The notes under the pieces were generated by a model. That model saw only the letters and a list, made by a program, of their open reading frames with translations, did no database searches and had not been told where the DNA came from. A DNA stretch of 64,000 bases from Nematostella vectensis. Taxonomy: Eukaryota; Cnidaria; Anthozoa; Actiniaria; Edwardsiidae. Both the position numbers and the translations under genes were made by a program. Below are positions 23,901-33,904 of this stretch, one piece after another. Numbering within the stretch: position 1 is the first letter of the stretch; every line of letters begins with the position of its first letter. The DNA lies in NCBI RefSeq assembly GCF_932526225.1, contig NC_064046.1, positions 11,059,719 through 11,123,718 on the forward strand. The letters run 5' to 3'.

Positions 23901-26900
23901 TAACTAGCTTCGCTGTGCTCATGAAACACACAGACATACCTGTAAGTACATTTTGTTGCCATAGCGATAAGCACGTGGAGTGCCCCACCCACCATCTAAC
24001 TAGCTTCGCGGTGCTCATGCAACACACAGAAACGCCTGTAAGTACATATTTGCTGCCATAGCGACAGACACGTTAAGTGACACTCAGCACTTCATTAGTC
24101 TGGCTATATCATAATGCAGCAGAGATATACCGGGTCTAAATTGTTTCAATAGCGATAGTCACTTGAAGCAAGGGCGGCGGTGAGGTCCCATAAACGGGGG
24201 GAGGGGGTCGAAAGTTTGGGGGAGGGGTAGGTAGTGGTTTCACGGGGGTTGGTGGGTGGTGGTTTCATCGGTTGCATATGTACCACTTGAAACCCGTTGG
24301 TTAAAATTTGGTTTAAAAACATTCATATATGAAGAAACATCCGCTTAAAAAAGTGGCCCTCCCCTTCCGCCGCCCCTGTAAAGTGCCGCACCACATTTTA
24401 CAAGCTTTCCTGTGCTTCTTTGCTTACCTCAATATTCTTCCAATAGCTGACAGAACCAGAGAAGCTCTCACTACAGATTATCACGTACATCGGCTGCGGT
24501 ATATCATCCGTGGCCTTGCTTATCACACTCGTTATCTTCCTCAGCATCGAGTGAGTATCGACCCGACACGATGGAGTAGTGATTGATATGTGTAGCATTC
24601 TCATAGATATCTTGGTTCCCAGATCCCTCTCGACCGAGCGTCATCGAATACACCTGAACCTCGTTCTGGCGCTGTTTCTGGCACAGATCCTCTTCCTGTC
24701 TGGAATCAATGCTACTGGTAACAAGGTACGTCAAGGCCAGATACCTGGAAACTAACGGAAATATATCTAGGATGGGAGCCAATAGTGACGTGGTACGTCC
24801 AAGTCACTTCCCTAGGAAGCGATCTGTTCTGTTAACGTGGTAAGTCAGAGCCAAAACCTAGATATTTAGCCACTTTAACGTGGTAAGTCCAGTAATATAT
24901 CTAGAACGTAAGCCAATAGCGACGTCCAGTGACTTGCCTAGGTAGGGATCTGTTCTGTTCACGTGGTAAGTCAGAGCCAAAACCTAGATATTTAGCCACT
25001 TTAACGTGGTAAGTCCAGTAATATATCTAGGACGTAAGCCAATAGCGACGTCCAGTGACTTGCCGAGGTAAGGATCTGTTCTGTTAACGTGGTAAGACAG
25101 AGCCACTACCTACAGATTTGGCCACTTTAACATGGTAAGTCCAGTCTTATACATAGAACGGGAGCCAATGGTAACGCGGTTAATTCAGTTCCTTCAAGTA
25201 ATAGAACGTAGCAAGTCTTGATCGAGTAAGAATTGGAAAACTTTGACCTGATTGGCTGGCGCTATGGGATCTCTTAAAGTTTTTGTATTTGTATCTTAGT
25301 GATTTCTGTTTTGATCGAGAAAGAAGGGGATCACTTTAATCTGATTGGCTGGCGCTATGGGATCTCTTAAAGTTATTTTATTTGTATATTAGTGATTTCT
25401 GTTTTGATCGAGAAAGAAGGGGATCACTTTAATCTGATTGGCTGGCGCTATGGGATCTCTTAAAGTTTTTTATTTGTATATTAGTGATTTCTGTTTTGAT
25501 CGAGAAAGAAGGGGATCACTTTAATCCGATTGGCTGGCGCAATGGGATGTCTTTAAGTGCTACTTTTTCATAAGTCAACGTTCTGAAAGTTGTCATCAAG
25601 GCTTTCATTTCGTGTCCTCACTGCCACGCCAATAAAGAAGAATTCTTAGGAGAGACCAACTTACTATTGTCCCCATTTTTCTTTCATTCGTTTTTAAAGA
25701 AGGCCAATCATGCTGCCATTTTATGCTCCCGCCCAAAGTGCCACCCCTTAGGGTTAAAATCGATTTTTTCACTCCCGGTCTGTTTTTATCGGATCCCCCC
25801 CCCCCCCCCCCCCGGGATTAAGGTAATCAGGATAAGAACTCCACTACGACTATTGACATAGGCTTGATTAAAAAAACTTCTTTAGAAGAACGAGAGTTTA
25901 CTGATGATGTCTTCGCTCATGACACTAATAATTCTCCGTCGATAACACACAAAATAGTCATTTCAAGAATGGTAGGTTTCCTATTTGTCAGTAGATGAAT
26001 TAAAAAATCTCATAGCTAAAGAGCCAATACCCGAAAGGGGAAATGAATGGGAAATTTTTTTGATATACTGATCAGGATAACCGGTGTGTTAACCTTTGCT
26101 CTCGAAATGCCATAAAAATTTGTGATTCGCTGTAGAGGTTGACAGCCCAGAGGACTTCGGGCTGCCGGTTAAAGCTGTCGATATTACTTTTCGGTTGCTT
26201 CAATCGGGCACTTGCGCCTCTAGAGTGTACGGTTTGCTTTCAGTATTTCATACACGGCAGATGTCCCAAAAATTTTGTTTCTTATAATCCTCGCATTTTT
26301 TGGATCTAGCGTTTCGCTAAAGGGGGGGTTTGGCTCAGTGACAAAGGGGGAAGGGGGTAATTTTTTTGTTATATAAGGCTTTCTCGCAGCCCAAAGGGGG
26401 GTTAAAAAAAACCCCTAAACCCTCCCCCTAGATCCGCTACTAGTAGCAAACCACAAGGAAAAACGCCAGGCTTGCGAAGACCTTTTGCATTGTCACGTTT
26501 AAGCCACTCGTGTGCTTTCTTCCTTTGCTGTTTTCTGCTTCTTTTCTTGCCAGTTTTTCCTTCACGTCCAATTACATTGTGGTAGAGGTCTTTCTTTTCA
26601 GTAACTCTTTCTGGAATATTCTAGTGTATTCTGTCCGTATGCCAGAGTTGAGGAAGGAGCTGCGTGACATCGCTAGACAATGCACAGCTGGTTTAACGAG
26701 AGTCGCTCAGCGTCTGGCAGACAGATCACGTGACTTATCACCTGCTATTGTTGTCGATAACATGTCACCTGACAGTGTCACTGATGTCCCTGTACAACCG
26801 ATGTCACGTGACCATTAATTTGAGAACCGTTGGTGATGAACCGTTCTGATGTTATTGGTGGAGAAATGTCACGTGACAATTCTAGCAGTATGATTCCCGT

Positions 26901-29900
26901 CGAGATTACCGAGACATGTGATCAATTTAACACCCGCGATGGGCATTTATCTCTTTATTTTGTTGTGTTCCTAGCATGTGAATACCACGTGATAAGCTTG
27001 TACCAAAGGTCACCTGAGTCAGCCTTGACCAAGTCTCCTCGCAGCCGCTTTTAGCTTTAGCGGCTGCGAGTGGAGTATGGCTATGCCTCTTTTTTGCAAA
27101 TTATTAGATAGGCATTATTTTGTTTAAAGAATGTAATGCAGATTCTTATGAATTAAAGCAATAAGAAAAACTACTACCCAGTTATACTCCTCCATAATTT
27201 TGCAAAAAAAAAAAAATCAACCCAAACTCCGCCATTTTGATCTCGTTTTTTGTTTTTCCTGTCCCTCTTTACACTATATCTCATAATACCTTAGATTATC
27301 TCATTAATATCATCTCAAATCTTACTTAATAATAATGGGTGACACTTATTACGTTTTTGTTAATTTGACTCGATTCTTCTCTTGCAGATTGTTTATAAAG
27401 AAATAGCTCGATATTAATTAGCCCGATTTTTGTTTTGCAGATTGTTTATAAAGAAATAGCTCGATATTAATTAGCACGATTCTTTTCTTGCAGATTGGTT
27501 GTCAAGTGGTAGCCGCGTTTCTCCACTATTTCTATACGGTGGCTTTCACGTGGATGCTGAATGAAGGAGTACATCTCTACCTCAAAGTTGTCAAGGTCTT
27601 CAGAATCGAGAACGTACGACTGCTGCACTATTATATCTTCGGATGGGGTACGCGGCAAAAGTTTCCGTTGATAAACAATATATACTTACACAGGTAGCCC
27701 AGTTTATCGAAGTCCGAATATTTATTCAAACAATATTTGTTTGCTCAAAAAAACTGCAATAGACCTTCTACACTCGCCCTGTTGCCTGGGATACCTGTGA
27801 TACTTATCGAACAATTTCGTTTTAAAAAAACCCGTTTTTTTCTAGTTCGTTCAGCAAATTAATTAGTTTCAATCGCTTTGTCGGTTTTTAGGCGTCCCAG
27901 AGCTGTGTAAATTAATAATATTAACGCAAAAATCCAGCCTTTTGCTACGACGTTTTTCGACACCATCTTGAAAAGAGACCTCACGATTATTGCAGGTTCC
28001 ACGGGCTTTATTGATCCCGACCTTCGGTTATCCGAAGTGATTTCTTCTTCCCATTTCTATAAATGTTTGGCCTCGATAACTCGAAACATCGAGAGAATTT
28101 TGAATTCTATTTGAGCACATTATAAGAGGTGTTTTTTTTGTTCTACCGCAGGTTTCCCAGCAGTCATTGTAGGAATATCTGCTGCTATTAAACCCAACAG
28201 CTATGGAACTGAAAGCATGTTAGTATCAACCTTAAAGAGACCAAATGCTTTTATGAAATGCATATCATAGAGAAGTACATTTTATATCCTAGTATTCTAT
28301 AAAACGCGCCGGTTGTGCGATACTACATATAATAATCCATGGAGAATATTTTACTTTTTTTCAGCTGTTGGTTATCGCTGAGCGATGATTTTGTCTGGGC
28401 CTTCATCGGGCCCGTGACTTTTATAATTGCCGTGAGTAAATACTCCTTGCACAATCATTATCATCACCATCATTACCACACCTATTCCACCACCACTATT
28501 ATCATCATCTATCACAATCATTGGCGTCTGTCATTATAATCATTGCCACTATTTTTCTTTTCTCTTCAACATCTTCATCATCATTATTATCATGATATCA
28601 TCACAACTACCGTATCACCCACCATAACTAAAATAATTACCGTTATTTTCAACTTTACAAGCCATAATTATTATCATAGGCAGCAGCCATAACATCAAAA
28701 GAGTTATTTATTGCAAAAAAAAACACATGTTTAAGTCCATTATTATTTTCCATTTTCTCAGATAAACTGCCTTATTCTAATCGTAGTCGTAAAGACTATC
28801 GTGAACTCTGCATCAACCGTCAAGAACTCTGATCATGCACACATCAGGTATAATGAACACCCATCAGTCTGCTCTCTCCGATAGCGACCCGATATATTTA
28901 CGAAAACTAACAAATGAACCATGTTCCAAAATTCTCCCTTAGGCTCTCTTCCCTGTCGATTGTTCTGTATTTTAGGGTTGTCCGTAAGGTCAAGGGTTCG
29001 AATCCGTCTTGAAACTACATTTTTTTCCTTCATATTTTTTTAGCTTTTATTTTTAATTTGTATTTGTCTTATACCGTTTATCAACAAATTTTATTACGAC
29101 AATACTCAAAAATGACCAAAAATATATGATAGGATTGCAGTTGTAAATGGTTGTTGCAGCAGCTACATGTACTCCTTAAGGGCCTATTTTTAAATACATC
29201 TCCATTGTTCTGTGTTAAAGGGCTGGTGTCAAGGGCGCGCTAGTGCTCATGCCTTTACTGGGAGTCAGCTGGATATCAGGATTGCTGGCAGTCAATAAAG
29301 ACACAGTCTTTTTCCAGTACGTCTTTGCCATTACAAACTCTTTTCAGGTACGCCAAGTAAAATAAGAAGTTACTGATTAATCATCTGACGTATTTGTTTT
29401 CTTACGTTGTGCGGGAGATTTGGTCAAATTGAAGAGGGTTGCTGGGACGATTTTAGAGAACAAAATTTAATATGGCTTTGTAAACATAATAAGGTGATAA
29501 ACTGAATAAAAGCTAGAAAATGGTAGGTTTTGCAGTTCTGCTCCCGGGATATCTTTGTGAGTTAGATTCACAACATCGACATTGGCATGGTTCGATGCCA
29601 TGTTCAAATGCGTTCCCTTATACCGTCCCAGCATGCTGTTCGCTTATCAACTCGACCCAATCCCCGCGCAACGTAAGAATGGCGAATTCGAAGTAGAATA
29701 GTTACTATTGTAGGCAATATGAGATACAGTTTGTTTACAAGTTTTCCAATTTTCTGTCACACTTGGTTATTGGATATATTTTTATTGACGACATAATATT
29801 TTATTGAATAAACGAATGAGTTAAAAAAAACGTTTGTCTTTTAGGGATTCCTGATTTTCCTTCTGCATGTTGTGTTCAATACTGAGGTAAGAATAAACCT

Positions 29901-30040
29901 ATGTTAGCACGTTAATCAGATCTGACTGGTGCTAGCTTTGTCTTGTGTATGATCTCCAAATGTAGGTCCCTCACATCCTGACCAGACCATGCAGGTGCTC
30001 AGACGCGTAGGCAATCGTTTACTGAGAGGGAGAGAGAGAG

Positions 30041-30084
<44 letters not shown>

Positions 30085-33000
30085 GGGACATACCATATGC
30101 TAAAAGTCTAACATTTGACGTATTTACATTAAAGAGGGGGAGGGGGGGGAGGTGCGTGCGTGCGCCACCTTTCCTGCCACTAATTACGGGACTGCAGGTG
30201 TTGTCTTTCGTGTACGATGTATAGGTCTGCCACATCCAAACTACATACACGTTTTAACCTTTTCGTGTGATCGCCAAATCTTGCTCTTGTTTTCAGGTTC
30301 GAACAGCATTTCAGCGCCATCGGAAAAAGCAACAACTTTCGAAAGAATCGGATTACAACGCGTCCTACAGCTCAACGGTAATATGCCGTCTCTTATACAC
30401 AGTTCAGTAACATCACACTTTTTACCATTTTTGTTCGTTTAAAATGAGCGAAGCCACGATTACAATTTCACTCAAGGAAACTAAATATCTTAGCATCAAC
30501 AAATTCCAGGCTTTCGGAGGGCTGCTGAAAACATGATTTCGTTTCGAACGTTTTGACCGTCTTATGGAAACAGGGATCTGGGGCGAGATCACACGTCTTT
30601 CAGTGCCATACTGTTGTGGCTCGTGTTAAATATCCCTGCAGTCAACTGTTAGTTGGTCAGCGGTTTCCACCTATGTAGCTCGTTCCAGAGTCGTACCCAG
30701 TCGTTATTTGCTGTTGCGGGACATCCACAGGAATCCTGAAGCGGAGACGAAAAAAAGCAAATTTCGACCCCTAAACCGCATCTTGACCGTCATGCACCGT
30801 GCGCTTATTCAACCTCCCCAAAATGCATCGCGCGGCGTCTGGGTACGAGACTGAACTCGTTCACGATTTGGATGCCACCATGACCACCACCACTCCTTGG
30901 CGCAGAGTATTTCGCTCGGAGATTCTTCATTTCATGTCATTTGATTTGATTTGATTTGATTTGATTTGATTTGATTTGATTTGATTTCATTTGTTTGCCA
31001 CATATAATCAGATAATTACACATATTTACATTCATTTATAAAGCTGAAAAAAATCTGGGTGGCAGGAGTCCCCTAGAAACCATCAGGCTTTTGTGCGTAG
31101 GGGAGCTCCTCCATTTTATATTTATTATTCTTAACCATGGTGTCGCGTTTTTTGTCCTCACCCAATATCAAGATAACAATAACTCGTCTTTCGTTACCCA
31201 ACAGCACGAGCCTCAGACATCTCGTAAGCGCAAGAGCGACAAGTCCCCCACCGCCAGTAACACGTCTGGGGCCTGGAAACTAAAGGGTGAGTGTGTTCTT
31301 CTCTTGGTCAGCTGTGCATATGAAGAAAACGTTTTCGTTTTGAGGGACTGGTACCGAGGAATCTAAGTTTCTTTTCAAGTTTTCAGATACTTTCTCCATT
31401 GACCATAAAAGAGATCAAAGTCACTTTTTTCTCTTCTGAATACAAGTCATAAAGTTTACGATGCACCTGCCAGCCTGCGGTACGGGAACCTTAAAATTGC
31501 CAAGAATCATACAGTTTTTCAAAAAAAGGAATATATTAGTTTCCTTATATGGAAGTGACCGCGTTTGGCAAAAACGACAATTTTTGGCTGAATTTTCTTG
31601 AGTGCTTCTCACTCAGCCGGGATGCCAACTTGTTACTCTTTCCTTTCAGCTCGTCTCTCCATGAGCCTGATGCCGAGAACGTCACGTGTCATCTCCGTCA
31701 AGGTATTCAGCGACCCGCTCCTCCCCTAAATTTCCAGTTTTTAGTCAAGGAAGAGATTTAGAAAAAATGCTATCGCCTGCGCGATTGGCCAATAAGGAAA
31801 GATTATGTGCAAAAACGTGTCAATTATAACAGGTTGGGACTATGACCTTGCTTTATATAAGGGCATACAACGAGCCCCCCCCCCCCACCCCCCCTTCCAA
31901 AAACACATTATCTTATCTCTCTCGGACGTGCAAAAAGTTTAGAGGAAACGTGCTTGACTTTGAGTCATGACCAAATTATATATTTTATTCTAGCCAATGA
32001 ACAGCAGCAAGAGCGATGAAGACGCTGTTCACGTGAACAGAGCGTTTGTTGGAGGAAGCCCCACTACACTCGAGACTCCAGAGAGAGACGACGAGCTCTC
32101 TTCACTTAACTGTCCAGCGGTAAGTCGGCTCAATGAACTGTCCAGCGGTAAGTCGGCTCATATAACTGTCCAGCGGTAAGTCGGCTCATATTGAAATGTC
32201 CAGCGGTAATTTCGCTCAATGAACTGTCCAGCGGTAATTTGGCTCAATGAACTGCCAAGCGGTAAGTCGGTTCAATAAGCTGCCCAGCGGTAAGTCGGCC
32301 CATATGGGACTATCCAGCCGTAAGTCGGCTCAATGAACTGCCCAGCGGTAAGTCGGCTCAATGAGCTGCCCAATGGTAAGTCAGCTCAATGAACTGCCCA
32401 GCGGTAAGTCGGCTCAATGAGCTGCCCAATGGTAAGTCAGCTCAATGAACTGCCCAGCGGTAAGTCGGCTCATATTGGACTGTCCAGCCGTAATTCGGCT
32501 CAATAAACTGTCCAGCGGTAAGTCGGCTCAATAAACTGTCCAGCCGTAAGTCGGCTCAATGAACTGTCCAGCGGTAAGTCGGCTTAATGAACTGTCCAAC
32601 GGTAAGTCGGCTCATATAACTGTCCAGCGGTAAGTCGGTTCATAGGACTGACCAGCGACCAACGGCGAGTCGGCTCAATGAACTGACCAGCGGTAAGTCG
32701 ACTCAATGAATTATCCAGCGGTAAGTCGGCTCAGAGAACTGAACAGCGGTAAGTGAACTGACCAACGGTGAGTCGGCTCAATGAACTATCCAGCGGTAAG
32801 TCGGTTCATAGAACTGTCTAGCGGTGAGTCGGCACTGCTCAGTCGGCACTGTTCAGCTGTTGGGAACAATGAACTGCCTAGCGGTAAGTCGATGTAAAAG
32901 ACTTTTTACTTCTGTAAAAATCATTTTACCATGAAACTGCGGTACTACTGTTTAGATAACGATGGAGAGATAAAAATTAAAATATTGAAAATATTGTGCG

Positions 33001-33434
33001 AGAAGGCCTTATGCATTGAGTGGATGACGGAAGTTAAGTTGGTTGTATCTAATTTTAGGCGTTGATGATGGAGACGATAACTGTATAATTAATTTTTTCT
33101 TTCTCATTTTTAAGCTTATGTTGTATAAATTTCGGGAAAAAAGAAAAGCTCCTTTTTTGATGATTTTATTCAACGTTTAAAGCAGTATTACACAATTGAA
33201 AAATCAATGGCAGAAAAAGGTGACGAAATGAGAACTCATTTGAACAAATGGGAAAGCCTGATAAATCTTTTAAGTTATTTCAGTACAATTGTGTTCCCTT
33301 TTTTTGCCTAGTTTGGTTGATGTTGTGTAGTTTATGTCTGTGTTGTAGTATTAAAACTTGTAAAATGATATAAAAACCACTAAAAAAATGTTGGTTGTAT
33401 TTTCCAGACTCCTGCTCGGCAAACAAGGCTGTAG
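17933..33434 (+). CDS. Adhesion G protein-coupled receptor (GAIN-GPS-7TM), 5' incomplete
   Basis: Twenty-two exons join in phase to 667 codons plus stop: 17933-18118, 18548-18628, 19487-19574, 20798-20862, 20928-21054, 21480-21543, 21916-22018, 23500-23558, 23636-23747, 24447-24550, 24623-24725, 27494-27647, 28152-28218, 28365-28431, 28762-28847, 29221-29347, 29845-29886, 30297-30377, 31205-31286, 31650-31702, 31994-32119, 33408-33434. The first seven encode a GAIN domain. Exons 8-9 encode the GPS with the autoproteolysis tripeptide HLT (residues 281-283 of this part). Exon 10 starts TM1 ([17 protein letters not shown]). TM2 has [15 protein letters not shown]3 has [14 protein letters not shown]6 has [14 protein letters not shown], and TM7 is in the short 42-nt exon. 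The TM3 and ECL2 cysteines are present. The tail ends QTRL, a class I PDZ-ligand pattern. No start codon or N-terminal adhesion domains are visible, so the subfamily is left open. In the GPS, the second and fourth canonical cysteines are Val265 and Thr279. Exon borders were chosen by phase and splice consensus; the small tail exons are least certain. Confidence 0.9.
18723..19318 (+). repeat. (GCCATC)n hexanucleotide array of about 99 units in GPCR intron 2
   Basis: Almost perfect GCCATC hexamers run for roughly 590 bp. There are a few GCCACC and GCCGTC variants near both ends, and it decays into CACCATGACC-like sequence. It lies between exons 18548-18628 and 19487-19574. Because six is a multiple of three and no frame contains a stop, it creates long apparent reading frames of Ala-Ile (plus) or Ala-Met (minus) repeats, which are artefacts. 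The central stretch is very uniform, suggesting recent expansion. Confidence 0.95.
19545..20607 (+). repeat. 46-bp minisatellite built from an exon end plus its splice donor, 23 copies
   Basis: The unit begins inside GPCR exon 3, spans the exon-intron border at 19574/19575 and continues about 15 bp into the intron. It is then repeated at exact 46-bp spacing: CACAGATAACATAG occurs at 19561, 19607 and onward to 20573 (23 counts, one with CACAGTTAAC). Most copies keep a full GTAAGT donor; five carry GTAAAT and one is preceded by ATAT. Only the first copy is in the true exon. The unit is 46 bp (1 mod 3), and reading past the authentic donor reaches a TAA in the second unit. Use of any later donor would therefore shift or terminate the frame. 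Confidence 0.95.
20608..20797 (+). other. GPCR intron 3 remainder and acceptor region
   Basis: About 190 bp of unremarkable AT-rich intron separate the 46-bp array from exon 4. Two AG acceptors lie close together, at about 20780 and at 20796-20797. Only the second keeps the reading frame: the first would give an in-frame TAG after four codons. I therefore placed the exon start at 20798. Confidence 0.6.
21551..21885 (+). repeat. 58-bp tandem repeat directly after a GPCR donor site, 6 copies
   Basis: GCATGCTC recurs at 21577, 21633, 21691, 21749, 21806 and 21863, giving a 56-58 bp period. The first unit starts within a few bases of the donor of exon 21480-21543: intronic AAATAGAAAATCTTG resembles the repeat's GTACAAAATCGTG. 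The donor itself is not multiplied here, unlike the arrays after exons 3, 9 and 21. Most units contain CTCTCGAGATA. The array fills most of the intron up to about 30 bp before the next acceptor. Confidence 0.9.
22055..22198 (+). mobile_element. Short TIR element (MITE-like), CAGCGGCGTAGCCAGG termini
   Basis: The left end CAGCGGCGTAGCCAGG is matched in inverse by CCTGGCTACGCTGCTG at the right end. The 144-bp interior has G-rich and C-rich halves and no coding capacity. A second copy with the same left end lies at 43768-43909. It sits in the GPCR intron between exons 21916-22018 and 23500-23558. This is a non-autonomous DNA element; superfamily undetermined. Confidence 0.75.
22600..23240 (+). 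mobile_element. Non-LTR retrotransposon 3' fragment (CR1/L2-like reverse transcriptase C-terminus)
   Basis: The plus frame encodes [15 protein letters not shown], then KKANKRL, a stop (TAA at about 22741), then [34 protein letters not shown] and [12 protein letters not shown]. This order is characteristic of the region after the palm of LINE reverse transcriptases, where K-LG-v-DDLKW, Y-s-iRs--EY-c-vw and QkralRII are conserved. A stop at about 23029 ends the ORF, followed by a ~200-bp 3' tail finishing in ATTATTATT, as in elements with microsatellite-like 3' ends. It is 5' truncated and carries a nonsense codon, so it is a dead copy within a GPCR intron. Confidence 0.85.
23255..23433 (+). 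mobile_element. Short TIR element, TTGACTCGTCCCCGGTCGT termini
   Basis: The left end GACTCGTCCCCGGTCGT is matched by ACGACTGGGGACGAGTC at the right end, an inverted repeat of about 17 bp with one mismatch. The interior continues as an imperfect palindrome (GCGCGCAGG against CTTTGCGCGCC). It immediately follows the LINE tail. It is a non-coding MITE-like element. Confidence 0.8.
23673..24066 (+). repeat. 97-bp repeat of the GPS-coding exon end plus its donor, 4 copies
   Basis: The last ~75 bp of exon 23636-23747, which encode the GPS core ending in [10 protein letters not shown] and the following linker, are repeated together with the donor and ~22 bp of intron. Units start at about 23673, 23771, 23868 and 23964; donors CCT|GTAAGTACAT lie at 23748, 23845, 23941 and 24038. 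The three downstream copies encode [14 protein letters not shown], differing from the exon by Leu to Pro and minor changes. Reading through the authentic donor gives VSTCLLP and then TAG, so intron retention would yield a receptor truncated just after the cleavage site, lacking the 7TM part. The effect on splicing is inferred. Confidence 0.93.
24719..25190 (+). repeat. Degenerate tandem repeat of donor-like units after the TM2 exon
   Basis: The true border AACAAG|GTACGTCAAGGCC resembles a motif AACGTGGTAAGTCAGAGCC that recurs downstream. GTGGTAAGT-like sites lie at about 24787 (GTACGT), 24838, 24881, 24964, 25007, 25090 (GTAAGA) and 25133. A composite period of 126 bp is clear between 24835, 24961 and 25087, with alternating subunits of about 43 and 83 bp. 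The similarity to the exon border is only partial, so an origin from the exon end is a reasonable inference, less certain than for the arrays after exons 3, 9 and 21. Confidence 0.75.
25217..25560 (+). repeat. ~93-bp intronic tandem repeat, 4 copies
   Basis: GATTGGCTGGCGC recurs at about 25250, 25341, 25434 and 25528. It is followed each time by TATGGGATCTCTTAAAG (last copy diverged) and flanked by GTTTTGATCGAGAAAGAAG. The repeat is internal to the 2.77-kb intron between the TM2 and TM3 exons and carries no splice-site copy. Confidence 0.9.
26300..26444 (+). mobile_element. Short TIR element ending in GGATCTAGCG / CCGCTACTAG
   Basis: TGGATCTAGCG at the left is mirrored by CTAGATCCGCTACTAG at the right, with a G-rich left half and C-rich right half typical of the other small elements in this window. 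The right end abuts the GPCR TM6-TM7 fragment that follows, suggesting the element inserted into or truncated it. Confidence 0.55.
26446..26818 (+). pseudogene. Orphan class A GPCR fragment: TM6, TM7 and C-tail
   Basis: An open frame from about 26446 to the stop at 26816 reads [11 protein letters not shown], then two hydrophobic stretches, then [20 protein letters not shown]. The latter matches TM7 and helix 8 of rhodopsin-family receptors, with NILVY in the NPxxY position. The ~60-residue tail is hydrophilic (RLADRSRD). In-frame TAG TAG lies directly upstream, at the edge of a TIR element, and no TM1-TM5 is visible nearby. It lies in sense orientation within the 2.77-kb adhesion GPCR intron. 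It is most likely a truncated gene remnant; it could be a 3' exon of a nested gene if upstream exons exist, but none were recognised. Confidence 0.65.
27372..27493 (+). repeat. 53-bp duplication of the splice acceptor before the TM3 exon, 3 acceptors
   Basis: TTGCAGATTG occurs at 27382, 27435 and 27488. The last is the authentic acceptor of exon 27494-27647; the first two are followed by TTTATAAAGAAATAGCTCG instead of exon sequence. The unit therefore carries the polypyrimidine tract, CAG and the first four exon bases. Use of an upstream acceptor would add 53 or 106 nt, shifting the frame. This is the acceptor-side counterpart of the donor-bearing minisatellites in the same gene. Confidence 0.85.
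30017..30080 (+). repeat. (GA)n(GT)n microsatellite
   Basis: A short GAGAGA run is followed by about 18 GT dinucleotides in the GPCR intron between the TM7 exon and the first tail exon. Apparent antisense reading frames with HT and SL repeats here are artefacts. Confidence 0.9.
30943..30990 (+). repeat. (TTGAT)n pentanucleotide microsatellite
   Basis: About nine TTGAT units lie in the intron before exon 31205-31286. No other structure is seen in the ~800 bp of intron around it. Confidence 0.9.
31334..31610 (+). repeat. Dispersed ~270-bp repeat, copy 1
   Basis: This intronic stretch is closely similar in order and orientation to 34868-35125. Shared blocks include GTACCGAGGAAT, TAGTTTCCTTATATGGAAG, GTGACCGCGT and CGACAATTTTTGGCT. 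It lies between tail exons 31205-31286 and 31650-31702. Whether it is an old transposable element or a local duplication is unclear; no terminal repeats are obvious. Confidence 0.8.
32104..32895 (+). repeat. 28-bp minisatellite carrying an exon end and splice donor, ~27 copies
   Basis: The unit starts in the last bases of exon 31994-32119 (CTGTCCAGCG) and continues over the donor GTAAGT into GTCGGCTCAATGAA. It repeats about 27 times to roughly 32895. Most copies keep CAGCGGTAAGTCGG; variants include CAATGGTAAG, CCGTAATTCGG and CGGTGAG. Reading through the true donor continues [19 protein letters not shown] and then a stop, so retention or downstream donor use would replace the QTRL tail. The authentic donor is assigned as the first copy because only it continues a long coding exon. 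Strictly, splicing from the second or third copy cannot be excluded from sequence alone. Confidence 0.93.
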
Positions 33435-33898
33435 CCTGGAACGAGAGCTAACGAGAAAGAGTCCTGCGAAGTTAATGAATATCAACTTCCTCCAGATGAT
33501 GATGATGCGTCTTCAGCAGAAAGGCCAATGACATTGCATTTGCTGCCGCAGCCACTATTTTAGTAGAAGTTATCACCAATCCCAAATAAGGTTGTTCTAA
33601 AAAATCAATCTATGTATCGTAACCAACATTGGTTCATGGGTAGCGTATAACACACTAATCCTAGTCTTTGAAAGCCAAACGAATGTTAAATAGAGGACAA
33701 AGAAGAATGATAGAGCTTTCCACACTTGGATTGTTTTATTTACCCTTATTTTCTTATGTATCCCATGAAGCACTATGGTTTGAGACACATGGACTCTCCA
33801 AATGAAACACTTATTGAAATAGGCGTAAAATCGCATTGTTAAGATGTCCCCTGATAGCGAATAGACGTGATCAATTGTAGCAGCCAGCTATATATCTT

Positions 33899-33904
33899 AA
33901 TAAA
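33899..33904 (+). terminator. Candidate poly(A) signal AATAAA of the adhesion GPCR
   Basis: This AATAAA lies 465 bp after the stop codon at 33432-33434. The 3' UTR would then be about 0.5 kb. It is not the only possible signal. Confidence 0.4.

Noticed and set aside
30152-30442. 96-codon ORF over the first tail exon
   Set aside because: The frame differs from the in-phase exon 30297-30377 that continues TM7; it is a shadow.
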